Shown piece by piece: positions 49,487-57,441 of a stretch of DNA of 64,000 bases (its first letter is position 1; each line of letters opens with the position of its first letter). Under the pieces are notes generated by a model that ran no database searches, was not told the DNA's origin, and was given only the letters and a program-made list of their open reading frames with translations. The DNA comes from a virus. The stretch is taken from positions 1-64,000 of the IMG/VR virus record IMGVR_UViG_3300043787_000046. One strand, written 5' to 3'. The translations under genes and the position numbers were made by a program.

Positions 49487-50359
49487 TTAATACGGGGCTT
49501 CCCAGTCGGAGTCGAACGCCTGGCCGCCTTCGAGGCCGGTCGGGACGTCCATGATGTGGTCGTACTCCATGACCACATCGTCGGCGGTCCAGTCCGCCGA
49601 CGACGCGAGCGTCCCGGAGATCCCGGAGCCTGCGACGGTCGCGGCGGTGAAGCCGGTCTGGCCGAAGTCGGCGAGGTTGTAGCCGCCGCCGGGACCGCCG
49701 CCGGGGGCCTCGTCGACCACCTCAGCCGACGAGTCATGGCACACCGACCCGGACGGGCAGCCCTCGTACACCGAGATCTCGCCATCGATCGTCACGTCCT
49801 TCAGCACCAGGTGATACAGCCTGGTGGACGTGCTGTAGGTCACCGACACGTCGATGGCGTCGCCGGGGCGCACCCCGGAGTAGGCGACCGGGTTCAGCGG
49901 GTACATCTCGTACCAGGCGTAGAGGCCGGTGCCGCCGCCTGCGTAGCAGTAGTCCGCGGTGCCTGTCTGCTCGACGGTCCCGTCACTGAACCCGTCGAGG
50001 CCTACCCAGTCGGAGTTGTATGCGTAGCCGGACGTGCCCGGCGTGCACTTCCCGCTGTCGAGCGACGGGATGGTGTAGTTCACGCTGGCCGACGTGATCG
50101 TCTTGCCTGAGCGGGCGGCGGCCACCCAGCCTGACCAGTTCGAGCTGTAGTAGGTGCTGGACCGCTGGGGCTTCACTGCGGGCAGGTGGGTGCGGGGCAG
50201 TTCCGCTGCCGGGGCGGCCCTCAGCGGGCCGCTGACCGTCACCCGGGGGCTGGCTGACGGCACCGCTGCCGGGCTTGCTGATGCCGCTGCGGGCGCGAGC
50301 GCCAGTCCGGCCGTGAGGGCGACGGCTGATGCTGCCGCCAGGATCCTTGCTGTTCTCAA
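49487..50359 (-). CDS. Secreted G1 (eqolisin-type) glutamic peptidase
   Basis: 290 residues from a TTG that follows AAAGGA; an ATG-equivalent start further up would overlap the Nudix gene. A Sec signal (ILAAASAVALTAGLALA with an ASA cut site) is followed by the G1 domain: YSSNWSGWVA, WVGLDGFSDGTVEQTG with the catalytic Gln, WYEMYP, and AEVVDEAPGGG with the catalytic Glu. Acid proteases of this family occur in fungi and actinobacteria. Secreted by the lysogen; target unknown. Confidence 0.82.
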   Translation of the reverse strand: MRTARILAAASAVALTAGLALAPAAASASPAAVPSASPRVTVSGPLRAAPAAELPRTHLPAVKPQRSSTYYSSNWSGWVAAARSGKTITSASVNYTIPSLDSGKCTPGTSGYAYNSDWVGLDGFSDGTVEQTGTADYCYAGGGTGLYAWYEMYPLNPVAYSGVRPGDAIDVSVTYSTSTRLYHLVLKDVTIDGEISVYEGCPSGSVCHDSSAEVVDEAPGGGPGGGYNLADFGQTGFTAATVAGSGISGTLASSADWTADDVVMEYDHIMDVPTGLEGGQAFDSDWEAPY

Positions 50360-50388
50360 GGGGCTAGTTCCTTTGTGTCGTGGTCGTG

Positions 50389-50850
50389 CTAGGTCGCCCG
50401 GCCGGGGGTCCCGGCCGGGTCGTCTTGTGTGTGCCATCCGAGGAACCGGGCCTGCTCGTCATGCATCCCGTCCGGCGCGGCCGTGAACCATCCCGCGTCC
50501 AGCGCCCCGGCCACCGGCACCGGATCCCCGTCCCAGTCCGCCTCGAACGCCGCCCCCACCGGGGTATCGGTGCCCTCCAGGTAGTGGGACGGGTACTCGA
50601 TGAACCCTGCGTGGCGGGAGGCTGTGACGGTCACGCCGAGTTTGTCCCGCGCGACGCGTTCCACGGCCTGGTGCAGCGGTTCGGCGAAGCGGACGGTGCC
50701 GCCGGGGATGTGCCAGCGGCCGGCGCACGGCCCTGAATCGCGGCGGGTGAGGAACACGCCGCGGTGGTCGCGGAGGATGACCTCCACGGTCAGGCGCGGG
50801 ACGCGGGCGTAGATCGCGTCGAATTCCTCCGTGGTGAGGGGATGGGTCAC
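50389..50850 (-). CDS. Nudix-fold protein with altered box
   Basis: 153 residues. VILRDHRGVFLTRRDSGP and RWHIPGGTV begin a Nudix fold. The box reads G-TVRFA-E-PLHQAVE-RVARDKLG, so the usual REUxEE Glu residues are V, D and K. GDP-mannose mannosyl hydrolases also deviate, which would fit the sugar-related neighbours; loss of catalysis is the alternative. It overlaps the GH26 gene by 4 bp. Confidence 0.75.
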   Translation of the reverse strand: MTHPLTTEEFDAIYARVPRLTVEVILRDHRGVFLTRRDSGPCAGRWHIPGGTVRFAEPLHQAVERVARDKLGVTVTASRHAGFIEYPSHYLEGTDTPVGAAFEADWDGDPVPVAGALDAGWFTAAPDGMHDEQARFLGWHTQDDPAGTPGRAT

Positions 50851-51761
50851 CGTGCCGCCTTGACCGCAGCCCGGTACGCGGCGAGCGCAGGCGGGTCATT
50901 TTCCAGCCGCCAGTCCTGGTGATAGACGCCCTTGTCCTGCTTCTCGTCGAACCACACCAGGCCGAGCAGCTTGTCTGCCTTCACCCCGGCGAACAGGCCT
51001 GTGATCTGCGCGTCACGGTCAGCCGTCGTCCCCACCGCGGTCTCCGCGATCAGGACCGGGGCGGTGGTGAACTTCCGTACCTGCGCGACGGTCGCGCCGA
51101 ACACCGACGCGAAGGTGTCGGTGGAGTAGTAGTAATAGCCGTCGATCCCGACCCAGCCGACGTAGGCGGATCCTGGCCACCACTGGCGCAGGGAATCCGT
51201 GGCCACGTTGGTTGAGTTGACAGTCCACATCCACGTCACGTTTGATGCGCCGACGGCGCGGAAGACGCCCACGACGTGCCGCCATGCCGCGATGTATACG
51301 GCGGGAGCGGTGTGACCGGCACCCCAGGGGTACCAGCCTCCGTTCATCTCGTGATCGAAGCTGAGGACCACCGGATGCCCGTACGCCTTCACCGAGAGGG
51401 CGTAGGCCCGCAGGAAGGCGTCGAAGCGTCCCGCCGTGATCCCCGCCAGCGGCTCGCGGCCGGACTGGATCTGGACGAACGGGACCGCGCCGTGAGCGTG
51501 CGCCTGCGCGGCGAACCCCGCGGCGAACCGCTCGAACCACGCCGAGTAGTAGAGGGCCAGCTCCGGCGCGGCGCCAGTCGCCGCAGCGAACCGGGTGATC
51601 CCGGCATAGGAGGCGGGGGCGCCGGGCTCGTACACGCCGTTGAGGGAATCCGGGATCGCGGGGATCGTCACCGGGCGAGGGGCCGGCGGGACAGGTGCCG
51701 TCGCCGCGCAGCCTGTGAGGGCGGCGGACAGGGCGATGCCTGCGAGGGCGGCGAGTTTCAC
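50847..51761 (-). CDS. GH26-like glycoside hydrolase lipoprotein
   Basis: 304 residues. Signal and lipobox (ALTGC) at residues 12-18. The barrel has FDHEMNGGWYPWG with the acid/base Glu, TWMWTVN, then GIDGYYY and APVLIAETAVG with the nucleophile Glu. This is the GH26 (beta-mannanase/lichenase) active-site pattern. Anchored outside the cell, it could trim a mannan-like or mixed-link polymer made by the two upstream glycosyltransferases. Confidence 0.82.
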   Translation of the reverse strand: MKLAALAGIALSAALTGCAATAPVPPAPRPVTIPAIPDSLNGVYEPGAPASYAGITRFAAATGAAPELALYYSAWFERFAAGFAAQAHAHGAVPFVQIQSGREPLAGITAGRFDAFLRAYALSVKAYGHPVVLSFDHEMNGGWYPWGAGHTAPAVYIAAWRHVVGVFRAVGASNVTWMWTVNSTNVATDSLRQWWPGSAYVGWVGIDGYYYYSTDTFASVFGATVAQVRKFTTAPVLIAETAVGTTADRDAQITGLFAGVKADKLLGLVWFDEKQDKGVYHQDWRLENDPPALAAYRAAVKAAR

Positions 51762-53296
51762 GAGACGTCCTTTCCGGGGAATGCGATGCGGCCGATGATG
51801 ACCGCGTTGACGATGCCGAAGGCGGCGACGATGGCGAACCGGTCGCTGCCGGTCTGCGCGATGCGCCAGGCGGCGAGGGCGAGCCACGCGACGGCCAGCG
51901 TCCCGTTCCAGGCGACGAGGCACTTGCGGAAGCGCCGCGCGGCGTCTTTCGGGCCGCGGGTCGGCTGCCACGACATGACGTTGCCGCGGGCGAAATCCCA
52001 CAAGGCGAGGGCCTGCGCCCAGCCGACGGCGATGGCCAGCGGCCATGTCCCGAGCGGCCACTTCGTGTTGTGCCACAGCGGGTACAGCACGGTGCCGGTG
52101 ATGACGGCGGGTATGAGCAGCAGCGCGTTGCGGAGCTGGATCTCGGCGGGCAGGAACGCCAGCAGGACCACGGGGATCAGCGGGATGATGACGGTGCGCA
52201 GTGCAGTGGTGAAGTTCCACATCCACCCGGCGACGTACGGGAGCCGCGACTTCCAGGGCATCGGCACCCGCCACATGTGCTTGGTCCACACCAGGGACGT
52301 GGCTCCGCAGCACCACCGGTACTGCTGGCCCATGAACTTGTCGATGCCGGACGGGCACACCCCGGCCGCCAGCGGGACGGGCAGGTACTTCAGCGCGTAG
52401 CCGGCCCGCCTCGCGTCGAGCCCGGTGTGGGAGTCCTCCGCGTACGGGATGAGAGTACAGCCGCCCACGGCCTCGAGCGCGGCACGGCGGTAGACGGCGT
52501 TGGACCCGACGCACAGCGCCGACCCGAACCGGTCGCGGGACTGCTGCACCGACCGGTAGAAGACCTCCAGCGTCGCCGCTGCGGCCTTCTCCACCCACGT
52601 CTGCCCCTTGGCGACGCGGAAGTACTGGGGGGTCTGCACGATCCCGGTCGCAGGGTCGTCCATGTACGGCAGCGTCTCGGCGAGGAAATCGGGGCGGGGC
52701 CGGAAGTCCGCATCGAAGATCACGATGTGCTCGCCGCGGGTCCGGGCGAACGCGTGCCGGATGTTCCCCGCCTTCTTGTGGATCCGCTCGGAGCGGCGTC
52801 CGTACCCGAAGCCGACCCGGCGCGCCAGTGCGGCCACGCCGTCGTCGTGGGCGTCGTCGAGGACGTACGGGCGCACGTCGCCGGGGTAGGAATCGCGCAT
52901 CTCCGCGACGCCCTCCCACGTGTTGGCCAGCACCGCGAGCGGCTCCCCGCACACCGGCAGGAACACGTCGACGTCCGGGTAGCGCTCCGGCTGCCAGGTC
53001 ATCACCCGCAGCTCGTGCTCTTCGAGGTCGAAGCTGCCCCCGGTGAAGTTCACCGGGACGGACAGGCACTGGTAGGCGAGGTAGGCGAGCGTGTAGACGG
53101 CGAACGGCAGCGCAACCAGGTACTTGGCCTCAAGCCACGCCTGGGCGATGATGATGCACAGGGCGCTGACGGTGATCGCGCCGGTCAGCAGCGGAAGCGA
53201 GCGCCACGCGTACGACGTCTTCTCGTCGGCGTCCGGAGCAGAGGGAAGGATCAGGCTCCGGGCTGACCGGTGACGCCCGGCAGCAGCCGCGGTCAC
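51758..53296 (-). CDS. Cellulose synthase-like GT2 glycosyltransferase
   Basis: 512 residues. Two N-terminal and four C-terminal membrane segments enclose the GT-A domain: VFLPVCGEP, VLDDAHDDG (first Asp pair), FDADFRPRPDF (DxD), PYAEDSHTG (catalytic ED) and QQYRW (QxxRW). All motifs of processive synthases are intact. It should make and export a beta-linked polysaccharide. Confidence 0.88.
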   Translation of the reverse strand: MTAAAAGRHRSARSLILPSAPDADEKTSYAWRSLPLLTGAITVSALCIIIAQAWLEAKYLVALPFAVYTLAYLAYQCLSVPVNFTGGSFDLEEHELRVMTWQPERYPDVDVFLPVCGEPLAVLANTWEGVAEMRDSYPGDVRPYVLDDAHDDGVAALARRVGFGYGRRSERIHKKAGNIRHAFARTRGEHIVIFDADFRPRPDFLAETLPYMDDPATGIVQTPQYFRVAKGQTWVEKAAAATLEVFYRSVQQSRDRFGSALCVGSNAVYRRAALEAVGGCTLIPYAEDSHTGLDARRAGYALKYLPVPLAAGVCPSGIDKFMGQQYRWCCGATSLVWTKHMWRVPMPWKSRLPYVAGWMWNFTTALRTVIIPLIPVVLLAFLPAEIQLRNALLLIPAVITGTVLYPLWHNTKWPLGTWPLAIAVGWAQALALWDFARGNVMSWQPTRGPKDAARRFRKCLVAWNGTLAVAWLALAAWRIAQTGSDRFAIVAAFGIVNAVIIGRIAFPGKDVS

Positions 53297-55077
53297 TTTG
53301 AGGCCCCTTCCCGGACCCAGATCCGGAATGCGCTCTGCCATCCCGCCACCCGGTACGGGAGCACCGACACCAGCCGGTAGCCGCCGTAAGCGCGGATGTC
53401 GGCACTGATCTCTACGTCAACGGGCTGCGAGTCGGAGAACGACAGTGCGACGACGGAGAAGTACCGGTGCCGGACCGCATCCGCGAACCCGGGAGCGTCG
53501 ACAAGGTGCTTGCCCGTCTCCGGATCCCGGTAGTCGAAGAACCATGGCCCGTAGAAGACAACGCCCCCGGCCTCGCCGGGCAGGTAGTACTCGATCACGT
53601 TGCCGTTATCGGCCGCCAGCACCGGCCCCCGCTCGCCAGCCAGGACTGTCCGCAGCTTCGCCGTGAATTGCGCGCTGTCCGGCCATGACCCGAAATGAGT
53701 CGCGGCCAGCGCAGCACCCAGCAGCGCGGCCCCCGCAATCGCCCCTCCAGCAGCCCGGAGTGCGCTGTGGCGCTTCGCTGCGGGCACCGCATCGGCCAGC
53801 GACGCGAGCGCGTATCCCGCAGCGGCCGCAGCGAACCACGCCCCGAACCCCACGTGCTTGAACAAGCTGGTGAACACGTGAATCCGGGCCTGGTTCGCAG
53901 GTGCGAGGATGATGGCGCCAGCCAGCACCCACGTGGTCAGCCTCAGCGGCAGGTCGCGGCTCCGGACGGTCATGATTACCGCGCCGAGCGCGGCGAGGAC
54001 CCCCGCTACGCCAACCCAGCCGAGGCTGTCCGCGGCGATCCCGGCCGCCGACGACGACCCGTGAGCGCGGCCCAGGGTGGTGAATGTGATGCCCCGCCAG
54101 TAGGGATGCCCTGCGAGCTCCAGTGCGGCGGCGACAGCAGCGGCGAGCACCGCTGCGCACAGGGCACCTGCGGCGACGCCGGCACGGAGGCCTCGCGCCC
54201 GCCACGCGAGCAGGATCACCAGTGCGACCACCACTGGATTCCAGAGGGCTGCCGCATACTTCGCCGCGTCGGCCACCGCCAGCACTGCCCCGCAGCTACC
54301 TGCGATCCCGAAGGCCGCGACGGCGGAACCGCGTTCGGCCGCCTTTACAGCAAGCCATGCGGCGAATGCCAGCAGCGTCAGCGCCATCGAGTCATAAGTG
54401 GCGAACGCTCCGAGGAACTGCGTCGCCGCAGTTGCCGCGAACATGCCCGCCGCAAGCAGAGCCGCACGCCGGCCGAACAGGCTCCGCGTTAGCGAGTGCA
54501 GGAGACATGTCGCCGTCAGCATGAAGCACAGGGACAGGATCCGGGCGCCGGCCAGTCCGCCGAGAGAGTCGGCTAGCGCGCCGACCGGCGGATACACGAC
54601 CGGGGCTCCGGAGAAATACGTCGGGAAGGCGGGCAGCGGCGCGCCGTGCAGCCAGTGCGCCCACTCCAGGTGCCCGGCCCACAGGTACAGCGCCTCGTCG
54701 GGGAACGCCGTGTTCGACCAGATGAGCCTTAGCGACAGCGCCGCCTGAACGATCAGGATCAGTCCCAGCGCGACCGCGGACCGGCTGACCCGGTGAATCC
54801 CCGTCCGGAACACGCCCCGGTGCTGCAAGAACGGGGACGCCGAGGGCGCGCGGTCAAGCCGCTGCGTCTCACCCAGCGCCTCCAGTACCGCGAGCGAGTC
54901 AAGCTGGTCCCCGGTCACCGGTCCCGTGTACGGCACGTCCGGCACCGGCGTCATCCGTCCCCGCCGTACCAGCTCCGCCAGTTCCTCATGCGGGCCGAGG
55001 GCGATCTGCTGCCCCGTCGCCGGGAAGTCGTCGTCCCGTGCGGCCCGGAAGCCGTTCGGCAGCGTCGGGGCGCTCAC
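53293..55077 (-). CDS. GT-C (ArnT/PMT-like) membrane glycosyltransferase
   Basis: 594 residues, GTG start. After a 110-residue soluble N-terminus come about eleven membrane helices. The first outer loop has NTAFPDEALYLWAGH with the catalytic Asp-Glu of GT39/GT83 enzymes, which use polyprenyl-phosphate sugars. The final 140 residues are a periplasmic-type domain (VLAADNGNVIEYYLPG). It probably decorates the polymer or a surface protein. Confidence 0.82.
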   Translation of the reverse strand: MSAPTLPNGFRAARDDDFPATGQQIALGPHEELAELVRRGRMTPVPDVPYTGPVTGDQLDSLAVLEALGETQRLDRAPSASPFLQHRGVFRTGIHRVSRSAVALGLILIVQAALSLRLIWSNTAFPDEALYLWAGHLEWAHWLHGAPLPAFPTYFSGAPVVYPPVGALADSLGGLAGARILSLCFMLTATCLLHSLTRSLFGRRAALLAAGMFAATAATQFLGAFATYDSMALTLLAFAAWLAVKAAERGSAVAAFGIAGSCGAVLAVADAAKYAAALWNPVVVALVILLAWRARGLRAGVAAGALCAAVLAAAVAAALELAGHPYWRGITFTTLGRAHGSSSAAGIAADSLGWVGVAGVLAALGAVIMTVRSRDLPLRLTTWVLAGAIILAPANQARIHVFTSLFKHVGFGAWFAAAAAGYALASLADAVPAAKRHSALRAAGGAIAGAALLGAALAATHFGSWPDSAQFTAKLRTVLAGERGPVLAADNGNVIEYYLPGEAGGVVFYGPWFFDYRDPETGKHLVDAPGFADAVRHRYFSVVALSFSDSQPVDVEISADIRAYGGYRLVSVLPYRVAGWQSAFRIWVREGASK

Positions 55078-55667
55078 GACGCGGCCCCCTTCCGCATGTA
55101 AGCGGTCAGGTAGCAATGGATGCCCCAGTGGCTGACGTGCTGCGGAGCGACGCCGGACTCTTCCCATTCGGCGTCAAGCAGCTTGAAGAACTCGTCATCA
55201 GCGGCGCACCCGCCTTCCGGCTCTCCCGCGAAGATCAGCAGGTCACCGTCGTAGCAGGCCAGGGACTGCGCTGCCCCCGTCTCCACGACGCCCTTCCCGC
55301 CGAGGATGTCCCGCATCCACGCGATATCCCCTGGCGACGGAATCGACCAGGAGAACGTCCGGCAGAGGGAGAACCGGTCAGCGAAGACGCGGAGATCGTT
55401 CCCCGGCGTGCCCGTGAACAGGTGCGTCATAGGCTCGGGCCGCGTTTCCCGCGGGAACGGTATGTCCGACAGCGGGAGCTGGCGGATGATTTCCCAGTAC
55501 GGGTTCCGGGTCCCGACCGGGACTTCCTGATCCCATTTGCCGCCGGCGATCCTGGCGGGGATGTTGCGCGAGTAGTGGTCCGGTTCCGGATCCTGCCACC
55601 ACGCGGCGAGTTCCGCTAGCAGGGCATCCGCGTCGACGGGGTCCGCGTTCCATCCGGCCGCGCTCAC
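55074..55667 (-). CDS. Degenerate methyltransferase-like protein
   Basis: 197 residues. AELAAWWQDPEPDHYSRNIPAR, RPEPMTHLFTG, RTFSWSIPSPGDIAWMRD and GGKGVVETGAAQ resemble a family in which VVEIGAGTGYW (the SAM site) follows. Here that site is shortened to VVETGAAQSLACYDGD, so SAM binding is probably lost. It leads the glycosyltransferase operon with 4-bp overlaps. Confidence 0.5.
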   Translation of the reverse strand: MSAAGWNADPVDADALLAELAAWWQDPEPDHYSRNIPARIAGGKWDQEVPVGTRNPYWEIIRQLPLSDIPFPRETRPEPMTHLFTGTPGNDLRVFADRFSLCRTFSWSIPSPGDIAWMRDILGGKGVVETGAAQSLACYDGDLLIFAGEPEGGCAADDEFFKLLDAEWEESGVAPQHVSHWGIHCYLTAYMRKGAAS

Positions 55668-55744
55668 CGGTCACCGCCCCGCGCCGCGAGGACGATGAGC
55701 ACGATCACGACGACCCCGGCGGCAGCAGTGAAGAAGATCCGCAT
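55664..55744 (-). CDS. 26-residue membrane peptide
   Basis: RIFFTAAAGVVVIVLIVLAA is one membrane helix followed by RGGDR. Start and stop overlap both neighbours, so it is translated as part of the operon. Confidence 0.45.
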   Translation of the reverse strand: MRIFFTAAAGVVVIVLIVLAARGGDR

Positions 55745-56352
55745 CACCGCTCCAGCGCGTCAGCAACCGGGGCGACGACCGCGCTGAACTCGGCGGCCAG
55801 CACGCTGACCGCCTCACGGGCCGTCTCCTCGACCTCGCCGGGCCGGCGGTACGCGCCAGGCGCATCCGGGAGCCGCCCCAGCGGCACCGCGAACACCAGG
55901 CGCACCGACGAGAGGGCGTAGCAGTTGCCCCGGGTCACCTCGTCAGCCCACGGCTCGCGCGGGCAGTCCTCGTCGCTGGCGAACGAGTGCTCGCGCGGCC
56001 ACGGGTGCCACGACTCCCCGAGCTGGTAGCGGCGGTCCCGCAGGCCCTGCGGCCACGGGGACGCCAGCTCCACCGCGGCGATGAGCCCGGGGCCGCCGTT
56101 ATCGTCGAGGCTGAGCCGCACGTCCAGGACCGGCGCGTGCCAGTCCGCGTACGGGGGCGACATCACCGGGCCGGTCGCGCAGGACCAGGCCAGTTTCGCG
56201 AACCGCTCCCTCAGCCGGTCCTCGAACGTCCCGTCCCACAGCTCGGCGAAGCCGCCCGGGATCCGGTCGCGGACGTAATGGCCGTACCGCGAGACCCCGT
56301 CCGAGGCGGACAGGCGGTCACCTTCGCGGTCGACCGTGAACAAGGCCGTCAT
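55744..56352 (-). CDS. Hypothetical protein
   Basis: 202 residues from MTALFTVDREGDRLSASDG. A beta-rich core (PVLDVRLSLDDNGGPGLIAAVEL, SSVRLVFAVPLGRL) and a helical end. It may start the leftward surface operon. No family recognised. Confidence 0.55.
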   Translation of the reverse strand: MTALFTVDREGDRLSASDGVSRYGHYVRDRIPGGFAELWDGTFEDRLRERFAKLAWSCATGPVMSPPYADWHAPVLDVRLSLDDNGGPGLIAAVELASPWPQGLRDRRYQLGESWHPWPREHSFASDEDCPREPWADEVTRGNCYALSSVRLVFAVPLGRLPDAPGAYRRPGEVEETAREAVSVLAAEFSAVVAPVADALER

Positions 56353-56487
56353 GACTGCCTCGCAGCGGCAGTGATGGCCATTGGCCGTGATATTTCCGGC
56401 GCTCCCGGCGCAGGGGTATCCATGGACTCGCACCTTTCGGGGGTTGCGGCCGCCCGTCCGGGCGGCGCGGGACAGGGGTTCGGGGGG

Positions 56488-56736
56488 TTATGCGGCGGAG
56501 TGCTTGCGGCCTGCGTCGCCGGATGCTTCGCCGTACTGCTCGGTCTCAAGCTCGCTGACGTACCGCTCGCACTCGGCGAGCGAGATGCGCCGCACCTGCG
56601 GGGCCAGCTCGAGCTTGCGGATCTTCCCCTGGCGCATGAGCCGGTAGAGCTGCGAGATGGAAACGCCGATCTTGCGGCGCGCCTCGTCGTAGGTCAGCAG
56701 CAGCGACCCGTCCGGGGTGTCACCCGCGTCCGTCAT
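56488..56736 (-). CDS. xis: Excisionase-like HTH protein
   Basis: 82 residues: LLLTYDEARRKIGVSISQLYRLMRQGKIRKL is the MerR-type winged HTH of phage excisionases. It bends DNA at att sites to direct excision. Divergent from the repressor with a shared 129-bp control region. Confidence 0.78.
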   Translation of the reverse strand: MTDAGDTPDGSLLLTYDEARRKIGVSISQLYRLMRQGKIRKLELAPQVRRISLAECERYVSELETEQYGEASGDAGRKHSAA

Positions 56737-56764
56737 CGGCTTCTCCTGTCGTGATAGCCAGATC

Positions 56765-56780
56765 GCATCACCTGTGATGC
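56765..56780. promoter_or_regulatory. Candidate operator GCATCAC-CT-GTGATGC
   Basis: A perfect 7-bp inverted repeat with a 2-bp centre in the xis-repressor intergenic region. Likely binding site of the XRE repressor or excisionase. Confidence 0.6.
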
Positions 56781-56830
56781 CGGCGTGCGTTCACACGGTA
56801 CTGCCAACGACAGCCAATAGCAACCTGCGA

Positions 56831-56868
56831 TTGCCAGTGACTCTCAACTGCTATACGGTGACGGCGTG
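56831..56868 (+). promoter_or_regulatory. Probable repressor promoter, leaderless
   Basis: TTGCCA (56831) and TATACG (56852) with 15 bp between them resemble -35 and -10 boxes. The GTG start at 56866 would lie at or within a few bases of the RNA start, typical for lysogeny repressors made from leaderless mRNA. The spacing is shorter than ideal. Confidence 0.4.
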
Positions 56869-57441
56869 ACATCAGGGCGGGAAAGCGGTGACGAGTGGTT
56901 CGGCGCGAACCTCCGCGCCGGGAGAGACCGGCTGGGCATCGGCCAGCGCGAGCTGGCACGCCTCATGACCGAGGACGGCCATGCGTGGTTCCAGTCGACC
57001 GTCGCCCGCGCCGAGGCCGGCCGCCAGGCGGTGCGCGTCATGGAAGCCGCGTCGCTGGCCCGCATCCTCGCGACCACGGTCGACATGCTGACCAGGCCCC
57101 CGCCCGAGACCGCGGCACTCATGATGGCCGACCACGCTCTCGGGCGCCTGCACTCGGGCCGCGCGCAGGTGATCCGGTCGGTCGCGGCATACCTGCGCGC
57201 CAGGGACGGCGCCGTACGGGCGGTCAGTGCCGCGCAGGACAGCCCGTACGAGAGCGTCCGCGGCCAGGCCGCCGAGCTGGCCGCCGAGCTCGGCGAGGGC
57301 GGCCTCGACGAGGCGGTAGAGGACGGCATCTGGAAGTACGAGCACCCCGAGGGGGCCGAAGACGATGACGGAGACGGGACCGGGACCGAAGCGGACACGG
57401 AAAGCGAACCTGGAGTCGTGGGTCAGCCAGGTCCCGAATGA
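56866..57441 (+). CDS. XRE-family immunity repressor
   Basis: 191 residues. FGANLRAGRDRLGIGQRELARLM...WFQSTVARAEAGRQ is an XRE HTH (residues about 12-60). A helical middle and an acidic tail (EDDDGDGTGTEADTES) follow. Position between excisionase and integrase argues for the lysogeny repressor. Its last 77 bp overlap the integrase start. Confidence 0.78.
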   Translation: MTSGRESGDEWFGANLRAGRDRLGIGQRELARLMTEDGHAWFQSTVARAEAGRQAVRVMEAASLARILATTVDMLTRPPPETAALMMADHALGRLHSGRAQVIRSVAAYLRARDGAVRAVSAAQDSPYESVRGQAAELAAELGEGGLDEAVEDGIWKYEHPEGAEDDDGDGTGTEADTESEPGVVGQPGPE

